From positions 15,543,283-15,607,282 of the forward strand of contig OX463784.1 in assembly GCA_949825025.1 (NCBI GenBank): a DNA stretch of 64,000 nucleotides. Direction: 5' to 3'. Numbering within the stretch: position 1 is the first letter of the stretch; every line of letters begins with the position of its first letter. Shown piece by piece: positions 22,701-35,761 of this stretch. A model generated the notes under the pieces. It saw nothing but the letters and a program-made list of their open reading frames with translations, was not told where the DNA came from and did no database searches. A program made the position numbers and the translations under genes. This stretch comes from Siphlonurus alternatus. Taxonomy: Eukaryota; Arthropoda; Insecta; Ephemeroptera; Siphlonuridae.

Positions 22701-25700
22701 CAAGTTTTGCCGTTTTCACTGTTTTGAAGTGTAAGGCCTTAAAATCCGGCTTTTTTGTGTGTTATTGAATCTTCAAAATTCTTTCATATTTGAACTCCAA
22801 GGGTCCAATTACATGACGTCAGGTGTTTTCAGCATGATCAAGCTAAAATAAGATGTTTTGGTTTTGTCAAGTTTTGCCGATTTCACTGTTTTGAAGTTTA
22901 AGGACTCAAAATCCGGCTTTTTTGTTTGTTAATGAATCTTCAATATTCTTTCATATTTAAAGTCCTAGGGTCCAATTAAATGACGTCAGGTGTTTTCAGC
23001 ATGATCGAGCTAAAATTACAAGTTTTGGTTTTGTCAAGTTTTGCCGTTTTCACTGTTTTGAAGTTTAAGGCCTCAAAATCCTGCTTTTTTGTTTTTTATT
23101 GAATCTTCAAAATTTCTTCATATTAAAACTCCTAGGGTCCAATTACATGACGTCAGGTGTTTTCAGCATGATCGAGCTAAAATTAGAAGTTTTGGTCTTT
23201 TCAAGTTTTGCCGTTTTCACTGTTTTGAAGTTTAAGGCCTCAAAATCCGGCTTTTTTGTTTGTTATTAAATTTTCAAAATTCCTTCATATTTGAACTCCT
23301 AGGGTCCAATTACATGGTTTCAGGTGTTTTCAGCATGATCGAGCTAAAATTAGAAGTTTGGTTTTGTCAAGTTTTGCCGTTTTCACTGTTTTGAAGTTTA
23401 AGGCCTCAAAATCCGGCTTTTTTGTTTGTTTTTGAATCTTCAAATTCCCTTCATATTTAAACTCCAAGGGTCCAATTACATGACGTCAGGTGTTTTCAGC
23501 ATGATCAAGCTAAAATAAGATGTTTTGGTTTTGTCAAGTTTTGCCGATTTCACTGTTTTGAAGTTTAAGGCCTCAAAATCCGGCTTTTTTGTTTGTTAAT
23601 GAATCTTCAATATTCTTTCATATTTAAAGTCCTAGGGTCCAATTAAATGACGTCAGGTGATTTCAGCATGATCGAGCTAAAATTACAAGTTTTGGTTTCG
23701 TCAAGTTTTGCCGATTTCACTGATTTGAAGTTTAAGGCCTCAAAATCCTGCTTTTTTGTTTTTTATTGAATCTTCAAAATTTCTTCATATTAAAACTCCT
23801 AGGGTCCAATTACATGACGTCAGGTGTTTTCAGCATGATCGAGCTAAAATTAGTAGTTTTGGTTTTGTCAAGTTTTGCCGTTTTCACTGTTTTGAAGTTT
23901 AAGGCCTCAAAATCCGGCTGTTTTGTTTGTTAATGAATCTTCAATATTCTTTCATATTTGTAGTCCTAGGGTCCAATTAAATGACGTCAGGTGTTTTCAG
24001 CATGATCGAGCTAAAATTACAAGTTTTGGTTTTGTCAAGTTTTGCCGTTTTCACTGTTTTGAAGTTTAAGGTTTCAAAATCCGGCTTTTTTGTTTGTTAA
24101 TGAATCTTCAATATTCTTTCATATTTAAAGTCCTAGGGTCCAATTAAATGACGTCAGGTGTTTTCAGCTTGATCGAGCTAAAATTAGAAGTTTTGGTTTT
24201 GTCAAGTTTTCCGTTTTCACTGTTTTGAAGTTGAAGGCCTCAAAATCTGGCTTTTTGTTTGTGATTGAATCTTCAAAATTCCTTCATATTTGAACTCCTA
24301 GAGTCCAATTATATGACGTCAGGTGTTTTCAGTTTGATCGAGCTAAAATTAGAAGTTTTGGTTTTGTCATGTTTTGCCGTTTTCACTGTTTTGAAGTTTA
24401 AGGCCTCAAAATCCGGCTTTTTCGTTTGTAATTGAATTTTCAAAATTCCTTCATATTTGAACTCCTAGGGTCCAATTACATGGTTTCAGGTGTTTTCAGC
24501 ATGATCGAGCTAAAATTAGAAGTTTGGTTTTGTCAAGTTTTGCCGTTTTCACTGTTTTGAAGTTTAAGGCCTCAAAATCCGGCTTTTTTGTTTGTTATTG
24601 AATCTTCAAATTCCCTTCATATTTAAACTCCAAGGGTCCAATTACATGACGTCAGGTGTTTTCAGCATGATCAAGCTAAAAAAAGATGCTTTGGTTTTGT
24701 CAAGTTTTGCCGATTTCACTGTTTTGAAGTTTAAGGACTCAAAATCCGGCTTTTTTGTTTGTTAATGAATCTTCAATATTCTTTCATATTTAAAGTCCTA
24801 GGGTCCAATTAAATGACGTCAGGTGTTTTCAGCATGATCGAGCTAAAATTACAAGTTTTGGTTTTGTCAAGTTTTGCCGTTTTCACTGTTTTGAAGTTTA
24901 AGGCCTCAAAATCCGGCTTTTTTGTTTGTGATTGAATCTTCAAAATTCCTTCATATTTGAACTCCTAGGGTCCAATTATATGACGTCAGGTGTTTTCAGC
25001 TTGATCGAGCTAAAATTAGAAGTTTTGGTTTTGTCAAGTTTTCCGTTTTCACTGTTTTGAAGTTGAAGGCCTCAAAATCTGGCTTTTTGTTTGTTATTTA
25101 ATCTTCAAAATTCCTTCATATTCGTACTCCTAGGGTCTAATTACATGACGTCAGGTGTTTTCAGCATGATCGAGCTAAAATTTGAAATTTTGGTTTTGTT
25201 AGGTTTTGCCTTTTTCTCTGTTTTGAAGTTTAAGGCCTCAAAATCCGGATTTTTTGTTTGTGATTGAATCTTCAAAATTCCTTCATATTTGAACTCCTAG
25301 GGTCCAATTATTTGACGTCAGGTGTTTTCAGCTTGATCGAGCTAAAATAAGAAGTTTTGGTTTTGTCAAGTTTTGCCGATTTCACTGATTTGAAGTTTAA
25401 GGCCTCAAAATCCTGCTTTTTTGTTTGTTATTGAATCTTCAAAATTCTTTCATATTTGAACTCCTAGGTTCCAATTACATGACGTCAGGTGTTTTCAGCA
25501 TGATCGAGCTAAAATTAGAAGTTTTGGTTTTGTCAAGTTTTGCCGTTTTCACTGTTTTGAAGTTTAAGGCCTCAAAATCCGGCTTTTTGTTTGTTATTTA
25601 ATCTTCTAAATTCCTTCATATTTAAACTCCTAGGGTCCAATTACATGACGTCAGGTGTTTTCAGCATGATCGAGCTAAAATTAGAAGTTTTGGTCTTTTC

Positions 25701-28700
25701 AAGTTTTGCCGTTTTCACTGTTTTGAAGTTTAAGGCCTCAAAATCCGGCTTTTTTGTTTGTTATTAAATCTTCTAAATTCCTTCATATTCGTACTCCTAG
25801 GGTCCAATTACATGACGTCAGGTGTTTTCAGCATGATCGAGCTAAAATTTGAAGTTTTGGTTTTGTCATGTTTTGCCGTTTTCACTGTTTTGAAGTTTAA
25901 GGCCTCAAAATCCGGCTGTTTTGTTTGTTATTGAATCTTCAAAATTCTTTCATATTTGAACTCCTAGGTTCCAATTACATGACGTCAGGTGTTTTCAGCA
26001 TGATCGAGCTAAAATTAGAAGTTTTGGTTTTGTCAAGTTTTGCCGTTTTCACTGTTTTGAAGTTTAAGGCCTCAAATTCTGGCTTTTTGTTTGTTATTTA
26101 ATCTTCAAAATTCCTTCATATTTAAACTCCTAGGGTCCAATTACATGACGTCAGGTGTTTTCAGCATGATCGAGCTAAAATTTGAAGTTTTGGTTTTGTT
26201 AGGTTGTGCCTTTTTCTTTTTTTGAGGTTTAAGGCCTCAAAATCCGGCTTTTTTGTTTGTGATTGAATCTTCAAAATTCCTTCATATTTGAACTCCTAGG
26301 TTCCAATTATTTGACGTCAGGTGTTTTCAGCTTGATCGAGCTAAAATAAGAAGTTTTGGTTTTGTCAAGTTTTGCCGATTTCACTGATTTGAAGTTTAAG
26401 GCCTCAAAATCCGGCTTTTTTGTGTTTTATTTAATCTTCAAAATTCTTTCATATTTGAACTCCTAGGGTCCAATTACATGACGTCAGGTGTTTTCAGCAT
26501 GATCGAGCTAAATTTTGAAGTTTTGGTTTTGTTCAGTTTTGCCGTTTTCACTGTTTTGAAGTGTAAGGCCTCAAAATCTGGCTTTTTGTTTGTTATTGAA
26601 TCTTCAAAATTCCTTCATATTCGTACTCCTAGGGTCCAATTACATGACGTCAGGTGTTTTCAGCATGATCGAGCTAAAATTTGAAGTTTTGGTTTTGCTA
26701 GGTTTTGCCTTTTTCTCTGTTTTGAAGTTTAAGGCCTCCAAGTCCAGCTTTTTCGTTTGTAATTGAATTTTAAAAATTCCTTCATATTTGAACTCCTAGG
26801 GTCCAATTACATGGTTTCAGGTGTTTTCAGCATGATCGAGCTAAAATTAGAAGTTTGGTTTTGTCAGGTTTTGCCGTTTTCACTGTTTTGAAAAGTAAGG
26901 CCTTAAAATCCGGCTTTTTTGTGTGTTATTGAATCTTCAAAATTCTTTCATATTTGAACTCCAAGGGTCCAATTACATGACGTCAGGTGTTTTCAGCATG
27001 ATCAAGCTAAAATAAGATGTTTTGGTTTTGTCAAGTTTTGCCGATTTCACTGTTTTGAAGTTGAAGGACTCAAAATCCGGCTTTTTTGTTTGTTAATGAA
27101 TCTTCAATATTCTTTCATATTTAAAGTCCTAGGGTCCAATTAAATGACGTCAGGTGTTTTCAGCATGATCGAGCTAAAATTACAAGTTTTGGTTTTGTCA
27201 AGTTTTGCCGTTTTCACTGTTTTGAAGTTTAAGGCCTCAAAATCCTGCTTTTTTGTTTTTTATTGAATCTTTAAAATTTCTTCATATTAAAACTCCTAGG
27301 GTCCAATTACATGACGTCAGGTGTTTTCAGCATGATCGAGCTAAAATTAGAAGTTTTGGTCTTTTCAAGTTTTGCCGTTTTCACTGTTTTGAAGTTTAAG
27401 GCCTCAAAATCCGGCTTTTTTGTTTGTTATTAAATCTTCTAAATTCCTTCATATTCGTACTCCTAGGGTCCAATTACATGACGTCAGGTGTTTTCAGCAT
27501 GATCGAGCTAAAATTTGAAGTTTTGGTTTTGTCATGTTTTGCCGTTTTCACTGTTTTGAAGTTTAAGGCCTCAAAATCCGGCTGTTTTGTTTGTTATTGA
27601 ATCTTCAAAATTCTTTCATATTTGAACTCCTAGGTTCCAATTACATGACGTCAGGTGTTTTCAGCATGATCGAGCTAAAATTAGAAGTTTTGGTTTTGTC
27701 AAGTTTTGCCGTTTTCACTGTTTTGAAGTTTAAGGCCTCAAATTCTGGCTTTTTGTTTGTTATTTAATCTTCAAAATTCCTTCATATTTAAACTCCTAGG
27801 GTCCAATTACATGACGTCAGGTGTTTTCAGCATGATCGAGCTAAAATTTGAAGTTTTGGTTTTGTTAGGTTGTGCCTTTTTCTTTTTTTGAGGTTTAAGG
27901 CCTCAAAATCCGGCTTTTTTGTTTGTGATTGAATCTTCAAAATTCCTTCATATTTGAACTCCTAGGTTCCAATTATTTGACGTCAGGTGTTTTCAGCTTG
28001 ATCGAGCTAAAATAAGAAGTTTTGGTTTTGTCAAGTTTTGCCGATTTCACTGATTTGAAGTTTAAGGCCTCAAAATCCTGCTTTTTTGTTTTTTATTGAA
28101 TCTTCAAAATTTCTTCATTTTAAAACTCCTAGGGTCCAATAACATGACGTCAGGTGTTTTCAGCATGATCGAGCTAAAATTTGAAGTTTTGGTTTTGTCA
28201 TGTTTTGCCGTTTTCACTGTTTTGAAGTTTAAGGCCTCAAAATCCGGCTGTTTTGTTTGTTATTGAATCTTCAAAATTCTTTCATATTTGAACTCCTAGG
28301 TTCCAATTACATGACGTCAGGTGTTTTCAGCATGATCGAGCTAAAATTAGAAGTTTTGGTTTTGTCAAGTTTTGCCGTTTTCACTGTTTTGAAGTTTAAG
28401 GCCTCAAAATCCGGCTTTTTGTTTGTTATTTAATCTTCAAAATTCCTTCATATTTAAACTCCTAGGGTCCAATTACATGACGTCAGGTGTTTTCAGCATG
28501 ATCGAGCTAAAATTTGAAGTTTTGGTTTTGTTAGGTTGTGCCTTTTTCTTTTTTTGAGGTTTAAGGCCTCAAAATCCGGCTTTTTTGTTTGTGATTGAAT
28601 CTTCAAAATTCCTTCATATTTGAACTCCTAGGTTCCAATTATTTGACGTCAGGTGTTTTCAGCTTGATCGAGCTAAAATAAGAAGTTTTGGTTTTGTCAA

Positions 28701-31700
28701 GTTTTGCCGATTTCACTGATTTGAAGTTTAAGGCCTCAAAATCCTGCTTTTTTGTTTTTTATTGAATCTTCAAAATTTCTTCATTTTAAAACTCCTAGGG
28801 TCCAATAACATGACGTCAGGTGTTTTCAGCATGATCGAGCTAAAATTTGAAGTTTTGGTTTTGTTCAGTTTTGCCGTTTTCACTGTTTTGAAGTTTAAGG
28901 CCTCAAAATCCGGCTGTTTTGTTTGTTATTGAATCTTCAAAATTCTTTCATATTTGAACTCCTAGGTTCCAATTACATGACGTCAGGTGTTTTCAGCATG
29001 ATCGAGCTAAAATTAGAAGTTTTGGTTTTGTCAAGTTTTGCCGTTTTCACTGTTTTGAAGTTTAAGGCCTTAAAATCCGCATTTTTTGTTTGTGATTGAA
29101 TCTTCAAGATTCCTTCATATTTGAACTCTTACGTTAGGGTCCAATTACATGGTTTCAGGTGATTTCAGCATGATCGAGCTAAAATTAGAAGTTTTGGTGT
29201 TGTCAAGTTTTGCCGATTTCTCTGTTTTGAAGTTTAAGGCCTCAAAATCCGGCTTTTTTGTTTGTGATTGAATCTTCAAAATTCCTTCATATTTGAACTC
29301 CTAGGGTCTAATTATTTGACGTCAGGTGTTTTCAGCATGATCGAGAGAAAATTAAATGTTTTGGTTTTGTCAAGTTTTGCCGTTTTCACTGTTTTGAAGT
29401 TTAAGGCCTCAAAATCCGGCTTTTTTGTTTGTTATTAAATCTTCTAAATTCCTTCATATTCGTACTCCTAGGGTCCAATTACATGACGTCAGGTGTTTTC
29501 AGCATGATCGAGCTAAAATTAGAAGTTTTGGTTTTGTCAAGTTTTGCCGTTTTCACTGTTTTGAAGTTTAAGGCCTCAAAATCCGGCTTTTTTGTTTATG
29601 ATTGAATCTTCAATATTCCTTCATATTCAAACTCCAAGGTTCCAATTACATGACGTCAGGTGTTTTCAGCATGATCAAGCTAAAATAAGATGTTTTGGTT
29701 TTGTCAAGTTTTGCCGATTTCACTGTTTTGAAGTTTAAGGCCTCAAAATCCGGCTTTTTTGTTTGTTATTGAATCTTCAATATTCTTTCATATTTAAAGT
29801 CCTAGGGTCCAATTAAATGACGTCAGGTGTTTTCAGCATGATCGAGCTAAAATTACAAGTTTTGGTTTTGTCAAGTTTTGCCGTTTTCACTGTTTTGAAG
29901 TTTAAGGCCTCAAAATCCGGCTTTTTTGTGTTTTATTGAATCTTCAAAATTCTTTCATATTTGAACTCCTAGGGTCCAATTACATGACGTCAGGTGTTTT
30001 CAGCATGATCGAGCTAAATTTTGAAGTTTTGGTTTTATTCAGTTTTGCCGTTTTCACTGTTTTGAAGTTGAAGGCCTCAAAATCTGGCTTTTTGTTTGTT
30101 ATTGAATCTTCAAAATTCCTTCATATTCGTACTCCTAGGGTCCAATTACATGACGTCAGGTGTTTTCAGCATGATCGAGCTAAAATTTGAAGTTTTCGTT
30201 TTGTTAGGTTTTGCCTTTTTCTCTGTTTTGAAGTTTAAGGCCTCCAAATCCAGCTTTTTCGTTTGTAATTGAATTTTAAAAATTCCTTCATATTTGAACT
30301 CCTAGGGTCCAATTACATGGTTTCAGGTGTTTTCAGCATGATCGAGCTAAAATTAGAAGTTTGGTTTTGTCAAGTTTTGCCGTTTTCACTGTTTTGAAGT
30401 GTAAGGCCTTAAAATCCGGCTTTTTTGTGTGTTATTGAATCTTCAAAATTTCTTCATATTTGAACTCCTAGGGTCCAATTATTTGACGTCAGGTGTTTTC
30501 AGCATGATTGAGCTAAAATTGGAAGTTTTGGTTTTGTCATGTTTTGCCGGTTTCACTTTTTTTGAAGTTTAAGGCCTCAAAATCCGGCTTTTTTGTGTTT
30601 TATTTAATCTTCAAAATTCTTTCATATTTGAACTCCTAGGGTCCAATTACATGACGTCAGGTGTTTTCAGCATGATCGAGCTAAATTTTGAAGTTTTGGT
30701 TTTGTTCAGTTTTGCCGTTTTCACTGTTTTGAAGTGTAAGGCCTCAAAATCTGGCTTTTTGTTTGTTATTGAATCTTCAAAATTCCTTCATATTCGTACT
30801 CCTAGGGTCCAATTACATGACGTCAGGTGTTTTCAGCATGATCGAGCTAAAATTTGAAGTTTTGGTTTTGTTAGGTTTTGCCTTTTTCTCTGTTTTGAAG
30901 TTTAAGGCCTCCAAATCCAGCTTTTTCGTTTGTAGTTGAATTTTAAAAATTCCTTCATATTTGAACTCCTAGGGTCCAATTACATGGTTTCAGGTGTTTT
31001 CAGCATGATCGAGCTAAAATTAGAAGTTTGGTTTTGTCAAGTTTTGCCGTTTTCACTGTTTTGAAGTGTAAGGCCTTAAAATCCGGCTTTTTTGTGTGTT
31101 ATTGAATCTTCAAAATTCTTTCATATTTGAACTCCAAGGGTCCAATTACATGACGTCAGGTGTTTTCAGCATGATCAAGCTAAAATAAGATGTTTTGGTT
31201 TTGTCAAGTTTTGCCGATTTCACTGTTTTGAAGTTTAAGGACTCAAAATCCGGCTTTTTTGTTTGTTAATGAATCTTCAATATTCTTTCATATTTAAAGT
31301 CCTAGGGTCCAATTAAATGACGTCAGGTGTTTTCAGCATGATCGAGCTAAAATTACAAGTTTTGGTTTTGTCAAGTTTTGCCGTTTTCACTGTTTTGAAG
31401 TTTAAGGCCTCAAAATCCTGCTTTTTTGTTTTTTATTGAATCTTCAAAATTTCTTCATATTAAAACTCCTAGGGTCCAATTACATGACGTCAGGTGTTTT
31501 CAGCATGATCGAGCTAAAATTAGAAGTTTTGGTCTTTTCAAGTTTTGCCGTTTTCACTGTTTTGAAGTTTAAGGCCTCAAAATCCGGCTTTTTTGTTTGT
31601 TATTAAATTTTCAAAATTCCTTCATATTTGAACTCCTAGGGTCCAATTACATGGTTTCAGGTGTTTTCAGCATGATCGAGCTAAAATTAGAAGTTTGGTT

Positions 31701-33960
31701 TTGTCAAGTTTTGCCGTTTTCACTGTTTTGAAGTTTAAGGCCTCAAAATCCGGCTTTTTTGTTTGTTTTTGAATCTTCAAATTCCCTTCATATTTAAACT
31801 CCAAGGGTCCAATTACATGACGTCAGGTGTTTTCAGCATGATCAAGCTAAAATAAGATGTTTTGGTTTTGTCAAGTTTTGCCGATTTCACTGTTTTGAAG
31901 TTTAAGGCCTCAAAATCCGGCTTTTTTGTTTGTTAATGAATCTTCAATATTCTTTCATATTTAAAGTCCTAGGGTCCAATTAAATGACGTCAGGTGATTT
32001 CAGCATGATCGAGCTAAAATTACAAGTTTTGGTTTCGTCAAGTTTTGCCGATTTCACTGATTTGAAGTTTAAGGCCTCAAAATCCTGCTTTTTTGTTTTT
32101 TATTGAATCTTCAAAATTTCTTCATATTAAAACTCCTAGGGTCCAATTACATGACGTCAGGTGTTTTCAGCATGATCGAGCTAAAATTAGTAGTTTTGGT
32201 TTTGTCAAGTTTTGCCGTTTTCACTGTTTTGAAGTTTAAGGCCTCAAAATCCGGCTGTTTTGTTTGTTAATGAATCTTCAATATTCTTTCATATTTGTAG
32301 TCCTAGGGTCCAATTAAATGACGTCAGGTGTTTTCAGCATGATCGAGCTAAAATTACAAGTTTTGGTTTTGTCAAGTTTTGCCGTTTTCACTGTTTTGAA
32401 GTTTAAGGTTTCAAAATCCGGCTTTTTTGTTTGTTAATGAATCTTCAATATTCTTTCATATTTAAAGTCCTAGGGTCCAATTAAATGACGTCAGGTGTTT
32501 TCAGCTTGATCGAGCTAAAATTAGAAGTTTTGGTTTTGTCAAGTTTTCCGTTTTCACTGTTTTGAAGTTGAAGGCCTCAAAATCTGGCTTTTTGTTTGTG
32601 ATTGAATCTTCAAAATTCCTTCATATTTGAACTCCTAGAGTCCAATTATATGACGTCAGGTGTTTTCAGTTTGATCGAGCTAAAATTAGAAGTTTTGGTT
32701 TTGTCATGTTTTGCCGTTTTCACTGTTTTGAAGTTTAAGGCCTCAAAATCCGGCTTTTTCGTTTGTAATTGAATTTTCAAAATTCCTTCATATTTGAACT
32801 CCTAGGGTCCAATTACATGGTTTCAGGTGTTTTCAGCATGATCGAGCTAAAATTAGAAGTTTGGTTTTGTCAAGTTTTGCCGTTTTCACTGTTTTGAAGT
32901 TTAAGGCCTCAAAATCCGGCTTTTTTGTTTGTTATTGAATCTTCAAATTCCCTTCATATTTAAACTCCAAGGGTCCAATTACATGACGTCAGGTGTTTTC
33001 AGCATGATCAAGCTAAAAAAAGATGCTTTGGTTTTGTCAAGTTTTGCCGATTTCACTGTTTTGAAGTTTAAGGACTCAAAATCCGGCTTTTTTGTTTGTT
33101 AATGAATCTTCAATATTCTTTCATATTTAAAGTCCTAGGGTCCAATTAAATGACGTCAGGTGTTTTCAGCATGATCGAGCTAAAATTACAAGTTTTGGTT
33201 TTGTCAAGTTTTGCCGTTTTCACTGTTTTGAAGTTTAAGGCCTCAAAATCCGGCTTTTTTGTTTGTGATTGAATCTTCAAAATTCCTTCATATTTGAACT
33301 CCTAGGGTCCAATTATATGACGTCAGGTGTTTTCAGCTTGATCGAGCTAAAATTAGAAGTTTTGGTTTTGTCAAGTTTTCCGTTTTCACTGTTTTGAAGT
33401 TGAAGGCCTCAAAATCTGGCTTTTTGTTTGTTATTTAATCTTCAAAATTCCTTCATATTCGTACTCCTAGGGTCTAATTACATGACGTCAGGTGTTTTCA
33501 GCATGATCGAGCTAAAATTTGAAATTTTGGTTTTGTTAGGTTTTGCCTTTTTCTCTGTTTTGAAGTTTAAGGCCTCAAAATCCGGATTTTTTGTTTGTGA
33601 TTGAATCTTCAAAATTCCTTCATATTTGAACTCCTAGGGTCCAATTATTTGACGTCAGGTGTTTTCAGCTTGATCGAGCTAAAATAAGAAGTTTTGGTTT
33701 TGTCAAGTTTTGCCGATTTCACTGATTTGAAGTTTAAGGCCTCAAAATCCTGCTTTTTTGTTTGTTATTGAATCTTCAAAATTCTTTCATATTTGAACTC
33801 CTAGGTTCCAATTACATGACGTCAGGTGTTTTCAGCATGATCGAGCTAAAATTAGAAGTTTTGGTTTTGTCAAGTTTTGCCGTTTTCACTGTTTTGAAGT
33901 TTAAGGCCTCAAAATCCGGCTTTTTGTTTGTTATTTAATCTTCTAAATTCCTTCATATTT
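17287..33960 (+). repeat. Tandem pair, 50-monomer (8,337-bp) unit, 17287-25623 and 25624-33960
   Basis: Every landmark compared between the copies falls at an offset of 8,337 bp. Examples are the CGTTA insertion (20792/29129), CAAACTCCAA (21291/29628), CTCCTAGAGTCC (about 24294/32631), AAAAAAAGATGCTTTGG (about 24677/33014) and the T7 variant (about 22219/30557). The match begins at 17287/25624 and the second copy leaves register near 34012, where AGCTTAAATT appears. The one clear difference I saw is GTTTGTCAATG near 18755 versus GTTTGTTAATG. This is the largest and most alike adjacent pair in the window and so probably recent. Confidence 0.9.
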
Positions 33961-35761
33961 AAACTCCTAGGGTCCAATTACATGACGTCAGGTGTTTTCA
34001 GCATGATCGAGCTTAAATTTAAAGTTTTGGTTTTGTTAGGTTGTGCCTTTTTCTTTTTTTGAGGTTTAAGGCCTCAAAATCCGGCTTTTTTGTTTGTGAT
34101 TGAATCTTCAAAATTCCTTCATATTTGAACTCCTAGGGTCCAATTATTTGACGTCAGGTGTTTTCAGCTTGATCGAGCTAAAATTAGTAGTTTTGGTTTT
34201 GTCAAGTTTTGCCGTTTTCACTGTTTTGAAGTTTAAGGCCTCAAAATCCGGCTGTTTTGTTTGTTAATGAATCTTCAATATTCTTTCATATTTGTAGTCC
34301 TAGGGTCCAATTAAATGACGTCAGGTGTTTTCAGCATGATCGAGCTAAAATTACAAGTTTTGGTTTTGTCAAGTTTTGCCGTTTTCACTGTTTTGAAGTT
34401 TAAGGTTTCAAAATCCGGCTTTTTTGTTTGTTAATGAATCTTCAATATTCTTTCATATTTAAAGTCCTAGGGTCCAATTAAATGACGTCAGGTGTTTTCA
34501 GCATGATCGAGCTAAAATTTGAATTTTTGGTTTTGTTAGGTTTTGCCTTTTTCTCTGTTTTGAAGTTTAAGGCCTCAAAATCCGGATTTTTTGTTTGTGA
34601 TTGAATCTTCAAAATTCCTTCATATTTGAACTCCTAGGGTCCAATTATATGACGTCAGGTGTTTTCAGCTTGATCGAGCTAAAATTAGAAGTTTTGGTTT
34701 TGTCATGTTTTGCCGTTTTCACTGTTTTGAAGTTTAAGGCCTCAAAATCCGGCTTTTTCGTTTGTAATTGAATTTTCAAAATTCCTTCATATTTGAACTC
34801 CTAGGGTCCAATTACATGGTTTCAGGTGTTTTCAGCATGATCGAGCTAAAATTAGAAGTTTGGTTTTGTCAAGTTTTGCCGTTTTCACTGTTTTGAAGTT
34901 TAAGGCCTCAAAATCCGGCTTTTTTGTTTGTTATTGAATCTTCAAATTCCCTTCATATTTAAACTCCAAGGGTCCAATTACATGACGTCAGGTGTTTTTA
35001 GCATGATCAAGCTAAAATAAGATGTTTTGGTTTTGTCAAGTTTTGCCGATTTCACTGTTTTGAAGTTTAAGGACTCAAAATCCGGCTTTTTTGTTTGTTA
35101 ATGAATCTTCAATATTCTTTCATATTTAAAGTCTTAGGGTCCAATTAAATGACGTCAGGTGTTTTCAGCATGATCGAGCTAAAATTACAAGTTTTGGTTT
35201 TGTCAAGTTTTGCCGTTTTCACTGTTTTGAAGTTTAAGGCCTCAAAATCCGGCTTTTTTGTTTGTGATTGAATCTTCAAAATTCCTTCATATTTGAACTC
35301 CTAGGGTCCAATTATATGACGTCAGGTGTTTTCAGCTTGATCGAGCTAACATTAGAAGTTTTGGTTTTGTCAAGTTTTCCGTTTTCACTGTTTTGAAGTT
35401 GAAGGCCTCAAAATCTGGCTTTTTGTTTGTTATTTAATCTTCAAAATTCCTTCATATTCGTACTCCTAGGGTCTAATTACATGACGTCAGGTGTTTTCAG
35501 CATGATCGAGCTAAAATTTGAAGTTTTGGTTTTGTTAGGTTTTGCCTTTTTCTCTGTTTTGAAGTTTAAGGCCTCAAAATCCGGATTTTTTGTTTGTGAT
35601 TGAATCTTCAAAATTCCTTCATATTTGAACTCCTAGGGTCCAATTATTTGACGTCAGGTGTTTTCAGCTTGATCGAGCTAAAATAAGAAGTTTTGGTTTT
35701 GTCAAGTTTTGCCGATTTCACTGATTTGAAGTTTAAGGCCTCAAAATCCTGCTTTTTTGTT
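32187..35761 (+). repeat. Pair of ~1.6-kb blocks, 12 monomers apart (32187-33762 and 34184-35761)
   Basis: The copies align at an offset of 1,997-1,999 bp. Shared states are AATTAGTAG, TTAATGAATCTTCAATATT with TTTGTAGTCC, AAGGTTTCAAAATCC, TTTTCCG and CCGGATTTTTTG. Copy-specific changes are GTCTTAGGGTCC near 35132, AGCTAACATT near 35346 and CTTTAAATTT-type changes in the linking monomers near 34013. One linking monomer near 34502 carries GAATTTTTGG, a state seen again at 38689, 41185 and 55859. Confidence 0.75.
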
